63,788 bases of DNA from Rhodococcus sp. 06-462-5 (GTDB lineage Bacteria; Actinomycetota; Actinomycetes; Mycobacteriales; Mycobacteriaceae): assembly GCF_002258315.1 (NCBI RefSeq), contig NZ_NOYD01000027.1, positions 1 to 63,788 on the forward strand, given 5' to 3'. Shown piece after piece: positions 38,309 through 47,189 of this stretch. A program made the position numbers and the translations under genes. Position 1 is the stretch's first letter; every line of letters starts with the position of its first letter. Under the pieces are notes generated by a model. It ran no database searches. It had not been told where the DNA came from and saw only the letters and a program-made list of their open reading frames with translations.

Positions 38309-38961
38309 CGTGCTCCCCCTCTGTCCGGTCGTAGGCCGTGCACCCCGAGCATGTGTTGTTCGACGGCCCGCTCGAATCCGTCTGCGTCGCCTGCCTCGAT
38401 GAGGTCCGCGAGTCGACGATGGTCGTCGACGATGCGGGAGATCTGGCCCGGATCACGCGTCACGGAGGCTGCGGTCATCCGGCGCTGACGCTCGCGAAGT
38501 CCGTCGTAGAACGCGTCGAGCAACGGGTTGCCGCCGGCATGGACGACGGTGCGATGGAAATCTGCGTCGACGGCGCTGAATTGTGCGGCCGTACCGTCGA
38601 CGGCCAGCTGCTGTTGTAGCTGCAGGTTCTCGCGCAGGGCGGCCACCACGGATTCGCGAGCACTGGCGTCGGCGATGAACGCTCGGACGCTGCCGGCCTC
38701 GACGAGGCGACGCGCATCGACGACGCTCTCTGCCTCCCCTACCGCGATCGGCACCACCAGCGCGCCGCGCTTGGGATACAGGCGCATCCACCCCTCGACC
38801 TGCAAGCGCAGAAACGCCTCGCGTACGGGGGTGCGGCTGATCTCGAGGCGGGTTGCGATCTCGCCCTCACTGACGAGCTCACCGCCGGGGAGTTCTCCCG
38901 AGACAATGAGCTCCTTGACCGTCGCATACGCCGTATCGGCGGCTGATCTCGTCTCGGACAC
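38305..38961 (-). CDS. GntR-family regulator, FadR/FCD subfamily
   Basis: 218 residues: an N-terminal winged helix (YATVKELIVSGELPGGELVSEGEIATRLEISRTPVREAF) and an all-helical FCD domain with the metal/ligand residues in DADFHRTVVHAGGN and VDDHRRLADLIEAGD. FCD regulators usually sense small carboxylates or sugar acids. It sits first in the unit with the MFS gene; a palindrome 16 bases upstream may be its operator. Confidence 0.9.
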   Translation of the reverse strand: MSETRSAADTAYATVKELIVSGELPGGELVSEGEIATRLEISRTPVREAFLRLQVEGWMRLYPKRGALVVPIAVGEAESVVDARRLVEAGSVRAFIADASARESVVAALRENLQLQQQLAVDGTAAQFSAVDADFHRTVVHAGGNPLLDAFYDGLRERQRRMTAASVTRDPGQISRIVDDHRRLADLIEAGDADGFERAVEQHMLGVHGLRPDRGGAR

Positions 38962-38976
38962 AACATAGATACTAGA

Positions 38977-38993
38977 TGCACTTCAACTGTGCA
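38977..38993. promoter_or_regulatory. Candidate GntR operator
   Basis: TGCAC-TTCAACT-GTGCA is a 17-base palindrome 16 bases upstream of the gntR start, next to an AT-rich ATAGATACTAGAT that may be part of the promoter. Confidence 0.45.
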
Positions 38994-39013
38994 CCAATTC
39001 TGGCCACCAAAAA

Positions 39014-39099
39014 GTCCACTCAACGTGACATTGACCGTCGAAATGTGCCCGATGGTCGTTCCGCGGGCTCCACTCCAGTCCACCGAACGTCACATCGAC
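39014..39099. repeat. Pair of imperfect 22-base direct repeats
   Basis: AGTCCACTCAACGTGACATT plus GAC (39014-39035, with its flank) and AGTCCACCGAACGTCACATC plus GAC (39078-39099) agree at about 18 of 22 positions and are 64 bases apart, in the gap upstream of gntR and downstream of the 65-residue gene. No function is evident. Confidence 0.5.
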
Positions 39100-39125
39100 T
39101 CCCCCAAGGGCGGGGCGGGGGTCGG

Positions 39126-39323
39126 TCAGGGCACCCAATGCCGCGCGGCGATGTCGTCGATGATCGGGTCACCGTCCTGCGCCGCGTCGAGTGCGTCGAG
39201 GTCGTCGCGCAGGGCGTTGAGGCGTGGGTCGTCCCCCTCGGCTTGTTCGGCGGCGGTGCCTCCGTCGTCGACTAGTTGCGCAAGGAGTTTCGCGCGGACG
39301 CGATCCCGCAGAGAGTCGCTCAT
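39126..39323 (-). CDS. Small acidic protein, unknown
   Basis: 65 residues, MSDSLRDRVRAKLLAQLV followed by an acidic, Ala/Asp-rich helical part and ending ARHWVP. The ATG overlaps the stop of the 32-residue membrane microprotein gene (ATGA), so it is the third gene of the DUF2752 unit. No family recognised; it might bind the microprotein. Confidence 0.65.
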   Translation of the reverse strand: MSDSLRDRVRAKLLAQLVDDGGTAAEQAEGDDPRLNALRDDLDALDAAQDGDPIIDDIAARHWVP

Positions 39324-39418
39324 TCGTCGTCACCCTTCTCGAACACGCGGCGGGCCGTGGGGATGAGCGCGATGAGCACGCCCAGCAGCACGATGATCGA
39401 GAAAATTTCCAGCAGCAC
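39320..39418 (-). CDS. 32-residue single-pass membrane microprotein
   Basis: From a GTG at 39418 with AAGGAG 5 bases upstream. One transmembrane helix (LLEIFSIIVLLGVLIALIP) is followed by TARRVFEKGDDE. The excellent ribosome-binding site, the 17-base gap from the DUF2752 gene and the 4-base overlap with the next gene make it a real gene despite its size. Its function is unknown; it may be a partner of the DUF2752 membrane protein. Confidence 0.7.
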   Translation of the reverse strand: MLLEIFSIIVLLGVLIALIPTARRVFEKGDDE

Positions 39419-39435
39419 AGCTACTCCTTGTCGTG

Positions 39436-39846
39436 TCAGGTCGGGGCGATCGTGGTGCCCCACGGGGTGTTGCGCACCACGGTGAAGACGGTCAGGAGGA
39501 CGAGCACCACAGCAGCAGCCAGGCGATTCGGGCGAGGCAACGTCAGGGGCATCTGCATCCAGCGAGCCCTGAGCCACAACCCCCACAACCCGACGGCCAC
39601 GACGACGCACACGACCGCAACGACATTGCTCGACGCGGCCGCGGCGATGTCTCCGCGGGTGAGGTCGCCGAGAGCCCGGGTCGTGCCGCATCCGGGGCAC
39701 CACAGTCCGGTCAGAGCGTGAAACGGGCAGGGAAGATACGTCGAGGTTCGCGGGTCGCGGACGTGCAGCAGTACTGCCCCACCGACAGCGGCAGCGGCCA
39801 CGCCGAGGGGTGCGGCGATGCTGCGTGATCGGGTCGGGGCCGTCAT
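39436..39846 (-). CDS. DUF2752 membrane protein
   Basis: 136 residues. The family motif CPFHALTGLWCPGCGTTRALGDL with its three cysteines lies between the first helix and two later helices. DUF2752 proteins are widespread small membrane proteins without known function; the Cys-x2-Cys arrangement could bind metal or form disulfides. It heads a three-gene unit with the microprotein and the acidic protein. Confidence 0.88.
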   Translation of the reverse strand: MTAPTRSRSIAAPLGVAAAAVGGAVLLHVRDPRTSTYLPCPFHALTGLWCPGCGTTRALGDLTRGDIAAAASSNVVAVVCVVVAVGLWGLWLRARWMQMPLTLPRPNRLAAAVVLVLLTVFTVVRNTPWGTTIAPT

Positions 39847-39858
39847 GCACTCAGTCCA

Positions 39859-40200
39859 TCACGGTTCGACGAGAATCGTTGCCGTCATGTCCGGATGCGG
39901 GGTGCAGTGGTACGTGAAGGTTCCCGCGGTGTCGAAGGTGTGCGTGAACTGACCGGTCTCCATGAGCTGGCTGCGAAACGAGTTGTCGTCGGCGACGACG
40001 TTGTGGGCCATGCCTCGATCGGCGAACACCCAGGTGACGGTGTCTCCCACCGAGATCGTCAGCGTTTTCGGCGAGTACATCCGATCGGCGACGGTCACCT
40101 GGTTCTCGGCGACGGGTTCGGCGGGTGCGGCCGGGGTGGTTGCGGTGGAGCAGGCAGTCAGGGTGATCATCAGTGCCGCGAGGAGTCCGAATGCCTTCAT
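39859..40200 (-). CDS. Cupredoxin (plastocyanin-like) lipoprotein
   Basis: 113 residues from the ATG 40200. A signal peptide with lipobox LTAC (Cys17) anchors it outside the membrane. The cupredoxin fold has a type 1 copper site: His in GMAHNVVAD, then Cys, His and Met in YHCTPHPDM. It is probably a periplasmic-side electron carrier or copper-binding protein. It sits between the DUF2752 unit and merR-HEAT, 12 bases upstream of the former on the same strand. Confidence 0.88.
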   Translation of the reverse strand: MKAFGLLAALMITLTACSTATTPAAPAEPVAENQVTVADRMYSPKTLTISVGDTVTWVFADRGMAHNVVADDNSFRSQLMETGQFTHTFDTAGTFTYHCTPHPDMTATILVEP

Positions 40201-40223
40201 GTGTCCGACGGTACCCAAAGGGG

Positions 40224-41198
40224 TCATTCCCGCCGGCCGAGGACGTATTCGGCCGTCAGTGCAATCGAACGGTCGGGGTCTCGGGTCAACTCCTGCAGGG
40301 CATGCGAGGCTGCCTGCCCCGGGATACTCGCCAGCGCCTGGGTCACTCGCAGTCGCGTCGGCGCATCTCCCGGCCCGTTCATCAACGCCGCCACGATCGA
40401 GTCTCCGGATCCCAGCATGCCCAGGGCATCGGCGGCGTCCACATCGTTGGTGCCCTCGAAGACCATCCCGATCAACGTCGGGATCGCATCGGCCACCCCG
40501 CGCGCACCGAGTTCCAGCGCAGCGACCCGCCGGACCTGCTCGTCGTCGTGAGTGAGCGCCTCTCGCAGCACGTCGGTGGCGGCCGGATGCCGAATCTCGA
40601 CGATGGTGTCCACGGCGCGGCGTCGGACTTCCGGGTCCGGTGAGCCCAGACCTTCCCGGAGCGCCATGACGGCGTCGCCTCCGGTCCGAGCGAGGGCCCA
40701 CCGAAGTGCGCCTGCCACATTGGGCGCGGGCTCGCGCAGCACCGCTTCGGCCAATGCGTCCGCCGGAACGGTTCGATCTCCGGCGGACGACAGCGCCGCC
40801 GACTGCCGCTTCCCCGCACTGACCGACTGCAGATCGCCGAGCAACGCCACGGTTCCGAGTACGTCCTCCCAGTCCTCCGGCCGCGCGTCGCCGATTCGAC
40901 GCAGCCGGGTGAGCAACTCGGTATCGCGCGCGATGCGTTCCTCGGCTCGGGCGGCGAGCTCGTCGACGAGTCCCGAGGCCGCGAAGCTCGGGTCGTCGAG
41001 CGCGCGACCGACGTCGTTCAGCGACAACCCGAGCGAACGCAGCGACTCGACGTGGAACAGGCGTCGAACATCCTCCGGCGCGTACTCGCGGTAGCCGGTG
41101 CTGCTGCGCGACGTCGGGCGCACGAGCCCCAGCCTGTCGTAGTGCCGGAGCATGCGCGCACTGACGCCCGATCGCTGCGCCACCTCACCGATCAACAT
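40224..41198 (-). CDS. MerR-family regulator fused to HEAT repeats
   Basis: 324 residues. Residues 1-70 are a MerR winged helix (MLIGEVAQRSGVSARMLRHYDRLGLVRPT...GYREY), then a coiled dimer helix, then about five HEAT-like repeats from residue 150 (for example ALREGLGSPDPEVRRRAVDTIVEIRHPAATDVLREAL). HEAT repeats in place of a ligand pocket suggest protein binding as the signal. The start is 9 bases after the stop of a separate HEAT-repeat gene. No metal-binding cysteines are seen. Confidence 0.88.
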   Translation of the reverse strand: MLIGEVAQRSGVSARMLRHYDRLGLVRPTSRSSTGYREYAPEDVRRLFHVESLRSLGLSLNDVGRALDDPSFAASGLVDELAARAEERIARDTELLTRLRRIGDARPEDWEDVLGTVALLGDLQSVSAGKRQSAALSSAGDRTVPADALAEAVLREPAPNVAGALRWALARTGGDAVMALREGLGSPDPEVRRRAVDTIVEIRHPAATDVLREALTHDDEQVRRVAALELGARGVADAIPTLIGMVFEGTNDVDAADALGMLGSGDSIVAALMNGPGDAPTRLRVTQALASIPGQAASHALQELTRDPDRSIALTAEYVLGRRE

Positions 41199-41207
41199 CG
41201 CTCCATC

Positions 41208-41864
41208 TCACCCCGCCTTGTCGACTACGCCAAGAGCATCGATGCGCTTGGCCTCGAACACTGCGAACCCCGCGTCCGGATCTCGGAGTAGCGCCTCGGT
41301 GGCCAGCGCGTGGGCACGAACCGAATCATCCGTGCTCGACGCGGCCTGGCGCACCATCGGTTCGATCACCGACCCGAGCGCAACCAGCGCACGGCTGAGG
41401 CTTCGCTGAACGTCGGACTCACCTCGTCCGAGTTGGGTACCCAGCATCGCGGCCAGCTGCCCTTCGCTTCCGGCCGGCACCAATACCGCCGCGGCTCGCC
41501 ATGCGCTTCGTGCGACCTCGTCGTCGGCGTCGGAGATCAGGTCCTCGGTGATCACGGCCCACGCCGCCGGGTCCTTGATCTTGGACAACGTGTGCAGCGC
41601 CTGGCTTCGAGCGAGGGCTCCTCCGGTGCGCACCGCCTCGATCAGCCGTGGCACCGTCAGCGACGTGGGGTGGCGAATCAACGCCCAGGTCAACATTTCC
41701 CGCACCTGAAAATCGGGTTCGACGGCGCACCGCTGCACCAGGGCGTCGAGATGCCGTGGGTCCGGTGCAGTCCCGAGGTCGAGCGCTGCCCTCAATCGAG
41801 CCGACGGATTGCTGTGTTGGAGTGCCCCACTTACGAGATTCATCGAGTTCATGGCTTCAGCCAA
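41208..41864 (-). CDS. HEAT-repeat protein
   Basis: 218 residues formed almost wholly of HEAT-like helical pairs (QHSNPSARLRAALDLG, EPDFQVREMLTWALIRHP, GGALARSQALHTLSKIKDPAAWAVI, SDADDEVARSAWRAAAVLV, TDDSVRAHALATEALLRDP). It is encoded immediately before the MerR-HEAT gene and is probably its partner. No catalytic motif. Confidence 0.8.
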   Translation of the reverse strand: MAEAMNSMNLVSGALQHSNPSARLRAALDLGTAPDPRHLDALVQRCAVEPDFQVREMLTWALIRHPTSLTVPRLIEAVRTGGALARSQALHTLSKIKDPAAWAVITEDLISDADDEVARSAWRAAAVLVPAGSEGQLAAMLGTQLGRGESDVQRSLSRALVALGSVIEPMVRQAASSTDDSVRAHALATEALLRDPDAGFAVFEAKRIDALGVVDKAG

Positions 41865-41885
41865 GACCTTGTCACGGTGTGAAGG

Positions 41886-43946
41886 TCAAGCCCGACTCAA
41901 CACATCGGCCAGTGTTCGGTTCATCGTGTTCAGTGCTCGCACGGCGCCCCGCAGCGGGCCGGGTGCGCTGGTCGAGGTGAGCAGCACATCCAATACCGTT
42001 GTCTCGGTGATCTTCTCGGGTGGATCGACGTGCTCCCCGGCGACAACTGCCTCCACCTGGCGTGCGGTGTCGCGCACCAGGGCCGCGGCGTCGCGTAGAG
42101 CTCGGGCGGTCTCTGCCGAGGGGGCCGTGTCCGGGTCGGCACGCGAGGCCAGCACACCGGCTCGGGCCAGTGCGTGCGCCGATCGACTGCTGACGGCCAG
42201 CACCCGCAACAGTCGCTTCGCGCCGCGTCTGCTGCGGGTCGTCGGCCCGAGTACCAACGGCTTTCCGGAGTTCAGAACGTCTTTCAGGGCATTGTCGAGT
42301 GTGCGCGTCGACGCCACCAGATCGGTTGCACCGCCTGGCGCGAGAATCGATTGGACGCTCGATTCGATCAACGCGTCCAATCGTTCGAGGTAGGTGTCGA
42401 CGTTGCCCACCAGTGTCTTTCGCGTGCTCGTCGAGAAGATGAAGTAGGCCGACGCCATTCCGACGGCACCGCCGACAGCGGTCTCGACGATGCGAAGCTC
42501 GAGCACCTCGATACTGAACGTGCCCAGCAGCCCGTAGAGCATCGCGAGCAGGATGGTCACGAAGAACGACAGCAGCGCATACGCGACCGTCACCAGGTAG
42601 AACGCGAAGAAGACGCAGACGACGATCAGCACCAGTTGCACGGGTTGGTTGCTGCCCACCAGTGCGGCGATCACTACTCCGGCCAGCACGCCTGCGATGG
42701 TTCCGAGAACGCGTTGGCCTGCTCGGGTGAGGATTTCGCCTCGCGTCGACGCCCCCGTGAACACCAGGAACGCCGTCAACACCGCCCAGTACCAGCGGTC
42801 GGGAGAGACGAGTTCACCCAGTACCGTTGCGGCACTGGTGGCGACGGCCACCTGGATGGCCGCCTTGGTGCTGGGGTTCAGACCACTCGGGGTGTCCTTC
42901 ACCGCAGGTTCGGTCGGCTCGCTATCGGGGGCCGCCGCCGACGCCGAGACGGCGTTCGTGGTGATGTGATGAATGGCTATGTGCGCCTGCACGGCTCGCT
43001 GCGCGGACACCGTCGCGATTCCGGCAGGGGTGGACGGGTCGGCCCGTTCGGCCGCAGCCGCCGCCAACCGCCGAGCGGCCCGCAGCTGCTCCGAGGACGG
43101 CGTGTTCTGCAGACACGATCCGAGCGCGGTGGTCGCCTGCCCCAGGGCCGTCGGCCACGGTTTGATGGGGTCGAGAGCCCACAGTGAGCTGACGAGTTGC
43201 TCGGTCGCGATCTGGGCGTCGAACACTCGGAGCGACAGATCGGCGCTGGTGACGCTGAGCAGCTGCCCGGCATCGTGTCGGTCGAGCCAGTCGTCGATCA
43301 TCAACGCGGTGTTTCCGAGCCGATCGAGTCTGCGGCGCACCAGGTTCAGGTCGCGGCTCTGCCCTGCCGAGGCCGCCTCGAGCACCGAGGCCGATACCGC
43401 TCGCATCGCGAACAGCAGCCGGCGTACCTCCACGACCGGCCTGTCCGGGAAGACGACGGCCCGCACGAACAGGGCGATGAGCAAGCCGCCGAGGATGGCC
43501 GCGATCAACATCGGCAGCTGCTCCGGGGTCGCGCGCAGGAACAACGCGAAGAAGTACGAAATGAACGACACCATCCCCAGCGCCGTACCGCGAGGGCCGA
43601 ATCTGCGCACCCACACCGCCGTGAAGAGCACCGCGATGAATCCGACGTCGGCCACCTTGCCGAGTTCGGAGAGCAACGCCGCCAACGTCACTGCCGCCGA
43701 CGCAGGCAGTGCCATCAGCGCGGTGGTGACCAGCCGACTGCGCTGATCTCTGTCCTTCACCGCCGCCGACGCCTGCATCGCCACGACGGTTCCGAGCATC
43801 GCCACCGTCACCGGTTGACCGATGGCGCGCGTGGTCAGCACCAGCGTCACCATCGCCAGCAGCACCGTCAGCGTCGTCGCCGACGCACTGCGCAGCCGTA
43901 CCTGCCCCGGATCCGAGGCGTCGAGGATTCGGGCGAGGCGCTGCAT
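41886..43946 (-). CDS. FUSC-family membrane exporter (aromatic acid exporter-like)
   Basis: 686 residues with two hydrophobic blocks of five to six helices each (about residues 20-165 and 365-510), separated by a soluble helical part, and a C-terminal helical tail: the FUSC (fusaric acid resistance/YccS) layout. VFTGASTRGEILTRAGQRVLGTIAGVLAG is the typical second-block motif. It probably exports organic acids. It lies 21 bases after the AcoR-like regulator gene on the same strand. Confidence 0.88.
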   Translation of the reverse strand: MQRLARILDASDPGQVRLRSASATTLTVLLAMVTLVLTTRAIGQPVTVAMLGTVVAMQASAAVKDRDQRSRLVTTALMALPASAAVTLAALLSELGKVADVGFIAVLFTAVWVRRFGPRGTALGMVSFISYFFALFLRATPEQLPMLIAAILGGLLIALFVRAVVFPDRPVVEVRRLLFAMRAVSASVLEAASAGQSRDLNLVRRRLDRLGNTALMIDDWLDRHDAGQLLSVTSADLSLRVFDAQIATEQLVSSLWALDPIKPWPTALGQATTALGSCLQNTPSSEQLRAARRLAAAAAERADPSTPAGIATVSAQRAVQAHIAIHHITTNAVSASAAAPDSEPTEPAVKDTPSGLNPSTKAAIQVAVATSAATVLGELVSPDRWYWAVLTAFLVFTGASTRGEILTRAGQRVLGTIAGVLAGVVIAALVGSNQPVQLVLIVVCVFFAFYLVTVAYALLSFFVTILLAMLYGLLGTFSIEVLELRIVETAVGGAVGMASAYFIFSTSTRKTLVGNVDTYLERLDALIESSVQSILAPGGATDLVASTRTLDNALKDVLNSGKPLVLGPTTRSRRGAKRLLRVLAVSSRSAHALARAGVLASRADPDTAPSAETARALRDAAALVRDTARQVEAVVAGEHVDPPEKITETTVLDVLLTSTSAPGPLRGAVRALNTMNRTLADVLSRA

Positions 43947-43967
43947 TCCCCGATTCTGCGCTACGGC

Positions 43968-45260
43968 TCAGCCCCGTGCCGCCCGGATCGCAGGGGCCGA
44001 CGAATGCGGTAGCAACCGACGCATGTCCGACGGCGTGATCACCTCCACGGTCGCCGATTCGTCCAACCGATACGGCTGCGTGGAGATGATGCCCGCGAGG
44101 TGTTTGCGTAGCCGCGACATCTCGGCCCGCACGGTGATCGCGCGGCCGTCGTCGCCGAAGAGATCGGCCGCCATCTGTGAGGCAGTGCGCCCTTGGCGAT
44201 GGGTGGCGAGCAAGTACAGAATTTCGGCGTGCCGAGGTGTGGGTTCGTGGGTCCATTCCCCCACCTCGCTGCGCACTTCGATGCGAGGTTTCTGCGAATC
44301 GCGCAGGTCGATGCGAATTCTCGTCGATCCGACATCGGCGACGCCGGAATCCATTGTGCTGGCGGGTCGGACGAGCCATCCACCGGGCAGGGGTTCGAAG
44401 TCGCACACGCCGAGGGTAGGCAGCCAGAAGCGTCCGGTCGCGAGATCCTCGGGGAGCAGGATGCGATTACGCAGCGCCACCGATTCGACGGCCGCCACCC
44501 AGCCGTTCGCGTCGACGGCCAGGGCCGGGGATTGCAGTCGCGCGAGCATCGGTGCGGCCACCGACCGCAGTCGGTCGAGTGTGCTCCGATGCAGTTCTCG
44601 CAGTTGGGATTCGGCCAATCGTGCGACGGCGTCGACCAGCGCGATGGTGGTGGGGTGCACCGTCTTGGCCGGGCCACTGACGTCGATCGCGCCCAGCACC
44701 TGACCGGTTCGCGGGTCACGGATGGGCGCGCCGGCACAGGTCCACGAATGATGGCTGCGCACATAGTGTTCGGCCGAGAAGATCTGGACCGCGCGGCGCG
44801 AGACCAGGGCCGTTCCGATGGCGTTGGTACCCACCGAATCCTCGGCCCAGTTCGCGCCTTCCACGAAGCCGAGGTCGTCGGCCCGGTCCAGCACCGAGGT
44901 CGATCCGCTGCGCCACAGCACCCTGCCGTGCCGATCGGCGACCACGAGAATGTTGTCGCCGTCCTGCACCACCGACTCCAGTCCGCGCGCCAGGTCGTCG
45001 AGGATGTCGAACAATCCCGATTCTCGACGGCTGAGCTCGAGGTCGGAGACGTCCATCTGCGTTTCGGCGGGGTTGCCCAGCTCCGGGTCGATGCCAAGGG
45101 TCTGCAACCGCCGCCACGAATCCCCGATGACCTCCCGGGGCCGTGCGGGCGACTTGCCGCCGGTCATGGTCGCGTCGTACACGGCAGTGAGAATCTGCGC
45201 GTAGCGGCGCGGGTCTTCGCCGGCCGCCAGCGCAGGTTCAGGACCTGTCGACTGCGTCAT
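43968..45260 (-). CDS. AcoR-like GAF-domain transcriptional regulator without AAA+ domain
   Basis: 430 residues from the ATG 45260. The N-terminal part has the hallmarks of AcoR/DhaR proteins: SWRRLQTLGIDPE, a GAF domain (about 75-205) with ANWAEDSVGTNAIGTALVSRRAVQIFSAEHY and IRDPRTGQVLGAIDVSG. The sigma-54 AAA+ domain that normally follows is missing; instead a winged-helix-like C-terminus (HAEILYLLATHRQGRTASQMAADLFGDD...VRAEMSRLRKHL) is present. It lies behind the acetoin-type dehydrogenase genes and probably senses their substrate. Confidence 0.8.
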   Translation of the reverse strand: MTQSTGPEPALAAGEDPRRYAQILTAVYDATMTGGKSPARPREVIGDSWRRLQTLGIDPELGNPAETQMDVSDLELSRRESGLFDILDDLARGLESVVQDGDNILVVADRHGRVLWRSGSTSVLDRADDLGFVEGANWAEDSVGTNAIGTALVSRRAVQIFSAEHYVRSHHSWTCAGAPIRDPRTGQVLGAIDVSGPAKTVHPTTIALVDAVARLAESQLRELHRSTLDRLRSVAAPMLARLQSPALAVDANGWVAAVESVALRNRILLPEDLATGRFWLPTLGVCDFEPLPGGWLVRPASTMDSGVADVGSTRIRIDLRDSQKPRIEVRSEVGEWTHEPTPRHAEILYLLATHRQGRTASQMAADLFGDDGRAITVRAEMSRLRKHLAGIISTQPYRLDESATVEVITPSDMRRLLPHSSAPAIRAARG

Positions 45261-45269
45261 TACAGTCAA

Positions 45270-45287
45270 TTGTGCTCCAGCTCACAA
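45270..45287. promoter_or_regulatory. Palindrome ahead of the AcoR-like regulator gene
   Basis: TTGTG-CTCCAGCT-CACAA is an inverted repeat in the 44-base gap between the SDR stop and the regulator start; a possible autoregulatory site. Confidence 0.35.
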
Positions 45288-45304
45288 ATCGGTATGAACG
45301 GGGG

Positions 45305-46072
45305 CTACCGATAGACCAGACCACCGTCGATCAACGGTGCCTGGCCCGTCATGTAGTCCGAGTCGGGTCCGGCGAGATACGAGACGAACGCCGCGACGTC
45401 CTCGGGCGTCTGCGCACGACCGAGAGCGATACCGCCGACGAATTTGTCGTACGTCTCGCCTTCCGCGGCACCGGTCAATTCGGCGAATCGCTTGTCGATG
45501 GTGACCCACATGTCGGTCCCGACCACTCCGGGGCAGTACGCGTTGACGGTGATTCCCTCGGCCGCGTACTCCTTCGCCGCCGCCTGGGTCAGGGCACGAA
45601 CCGCGAATTTCGTTGCGCTGTAGACCCCGAGCATCGCGAACCCGTCGTGACCGGCGATCGAGGACGCGTTGATGATCTTGCCCTTCTGGCCGAGAGCCTT
45701 GAATTTGGCTGCGGCAGCTTGGATTCCCCACAGCACACCGTCGACGTTGACGGCCCAGATCTTCGCGACGTCCTCGGGCCGCACATCGTCGAGCGGGGCC
45801 ACCTGTGCGATCCCCGCGTTGTTGACGATGACATCGAAGCCGCCGAGCGCCTCGTGGGTGTGTTCGACGGCCGCGAACACCTGATCGCGATCACTGACGT
45901 CCGCGACGAATGTCGTTGCCTTCGAACCCGTTCCACGTACTTCGTCGGCGACGCCTGCAATCTTGTCCTCGTTCAGGTCCGCCAGGGCGATGTCGTGCCC
46001 GTCGTTCGCCAACCGCAACGCGATGGCCCGGCCGATACCCTGCCCGGCTCCCGTCACCAACACCGCGCTCAT
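45305..46072 (-). CDS. SDR oxidoreductase, acetoin (diacetyl) reductase type
   Basis: 255 residues. NAD-binding [18 protein letters not shown], catalytic Ser in [11 protein letters not shown] and [11 protein letters not shown] (Tyr-x3-Lys), closing with [14 protein letters not shown]. The sequence is closest in style to BudC/ButA meso-butanediol dehydrogenases/diacetyl reductases (GDMWxxID and [25 protein letters not shown]). It overlaps the upstream MDR gene by ATGA, so both act on the same pathway, acetoin-butanediol interconversion. Confidence 0.88.
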   Translation of the reverse strand: MSAVLVTGAGQGIGRAIALRLANDGHDIALADLNEDKIAGVADEVRGTGSKATTFVADVSDRDQVFAAVEHTHEALGGFDVIVNNAGIAQVAPLDDVRPEDVAKIWAVNVDGVLWGIQAAAAKFKALGQKGKIINASSIAGHDGFAMLGVYSATKFAVRALTQAAAKEYAAEGITVNAYCPGVVGTDMWVTIDKRFAELTGAAEGETYDKFVGGIALGRAQTPEDVAAFVSYLAGPDSDYMTGQAPLIDGGLVYR

Positions 46073-47127
46073 GCGGATGCTCCGGTGGAAGGGTCTACCA
46101 GGACCTTCATCTTGGTACCGGCGTGCAGCGCCTCGAATCCGTCGTCGATGACGCCGTCGAGCGTGATCTTGTCGACCCAGCCCGTCGTGTCGTAGTGGCC
46201 CTGGCTCATCAGATCGATGACGGCCTCGTAGTCGGCGGAGGTGTAGCAGAGCGAGCCCTGAATCCGGGATTCGTTCATCACGAGCTTCTGCAGCGGTGTG
46301 GTCAAGGGCTTTTCGTAGATCGCGACGCTGACCAACGGCTTACGCGCACCGATGCACCCGAGCGCGGTCTCGACGGCAGGTTGCACACCGGCCGCGTCGT
46401 AGATGGCGTCGGCACCGTTGCCGTCGGTGAGGTCAGCGATGAACGCGGGGACGTCGACGACCGTCGGATCGAGAGTCTTCGCGCCCAGAGCTTCGATCGA
46501 TGCCCGACGCGTCGGCGACGGTTCGACGACGTAGACGTTGTCGAGTCCCTTTCCGCGCAGGGCGAACCAGAGTCCGATGCCGATGGGGCCGGCTCCGAAC
46601 ACCATCGCGGTGTCCTCGGGTTTCGGATCTCCCAGTGTCGCAGCGTGATAGGCAACCGACATCGGTTCGACGAGGGCTCCGAGTTCGAGGGAGACGTTGT
46701 CGGGCAAGGCGTGGATCATGTCGGTGGGGACCACGGTGTATTCGGCCATTCCGCCGTCGGACATCAGTCCGTGGAAGCCGATCTGCGCGCAGATGTTGTA
46801 GTTGCCGGCCCGGCACGGTCCACAGTGGCCGCAGCGGTACAGCGGTTCGATGGCGACGCGGTCGCCCACGGCGATGCCGGTGACACCCTTCCCGAGTTCG
46901 GTGACGGTTCCCGAGAACTCGTGGCCGAGTACCAGCGGCATCTCCTGACCGGTCAGCGGATGCGGCGAGGTGGGGATGAAGATGGGGCCCGCGTAGTACT
47001 CGTGCAGGTCGGTTCCGCAGATTCCGTTGAACCCGACCTTCACCTTGACCTGGCCTTCACCGCGATTCGGCTCGGGTACGTCGGTGATCTCCACCTTGTT
47101 GGGGCCGTAATACACAGCTGCACGCAT
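46069..47127 (-). CDS. Zinc-containing alcohol dehydrogenase, 2,3-butanediol dehydrogenase type
   Basis: 352 residues. Catalytic zinc ligands in [10 protein letters not shown] and GHEFSGTV, the structural zinc cysteines in [16 protein letters not shown], and the cofactor fold [28 protein letters not shown] and [15 protein letters not shown] are characteristic of (R,R)-butanediol dehydrogenases. First gene of a minus-strand unit with the SDR and probably the GAF regulator; its promoter lies in the repeat-rich region shared with the divergent flavoprotein gene. Confidence 0.9.
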   Translation of the reverse strand: MRAAVYYGPNKVEITDVPEPNRGEGQVKVKVGFNGICGTDLHEYYAGPIFIPTSPHPLTGQEMPLVLGHEFSGTVTELGKGVTGIAVGDRVAIEPLYRCGHCGPCRAGNYNICAQIGFHGLMSDGGMAEYTVVPTDMIHALPDNVSLELGALVEPMSVAYHAATLGDPKPEDTAMVFGAGPIGIGLWFALRGKGLDNVYVVEPSPTRRASIEALGAKTLDPTVVDVPAFIADLTDGNGADAIYDAAGVQPAVETALGCIGARKPLVSVAIYEKPLTTPLQKLVMNESRIQGSLCYTSADYEAVIDLMSQGHYDTTGWVDKITLDGVIDDGFEALHAGTKMKVLVDPSTGASA

Positions 47128-47189
47128 CGGTTCTCACTCCTGATCGTCGGATGCATTCATGTTTATGTGATGCCGGCCACTTCGGACAG

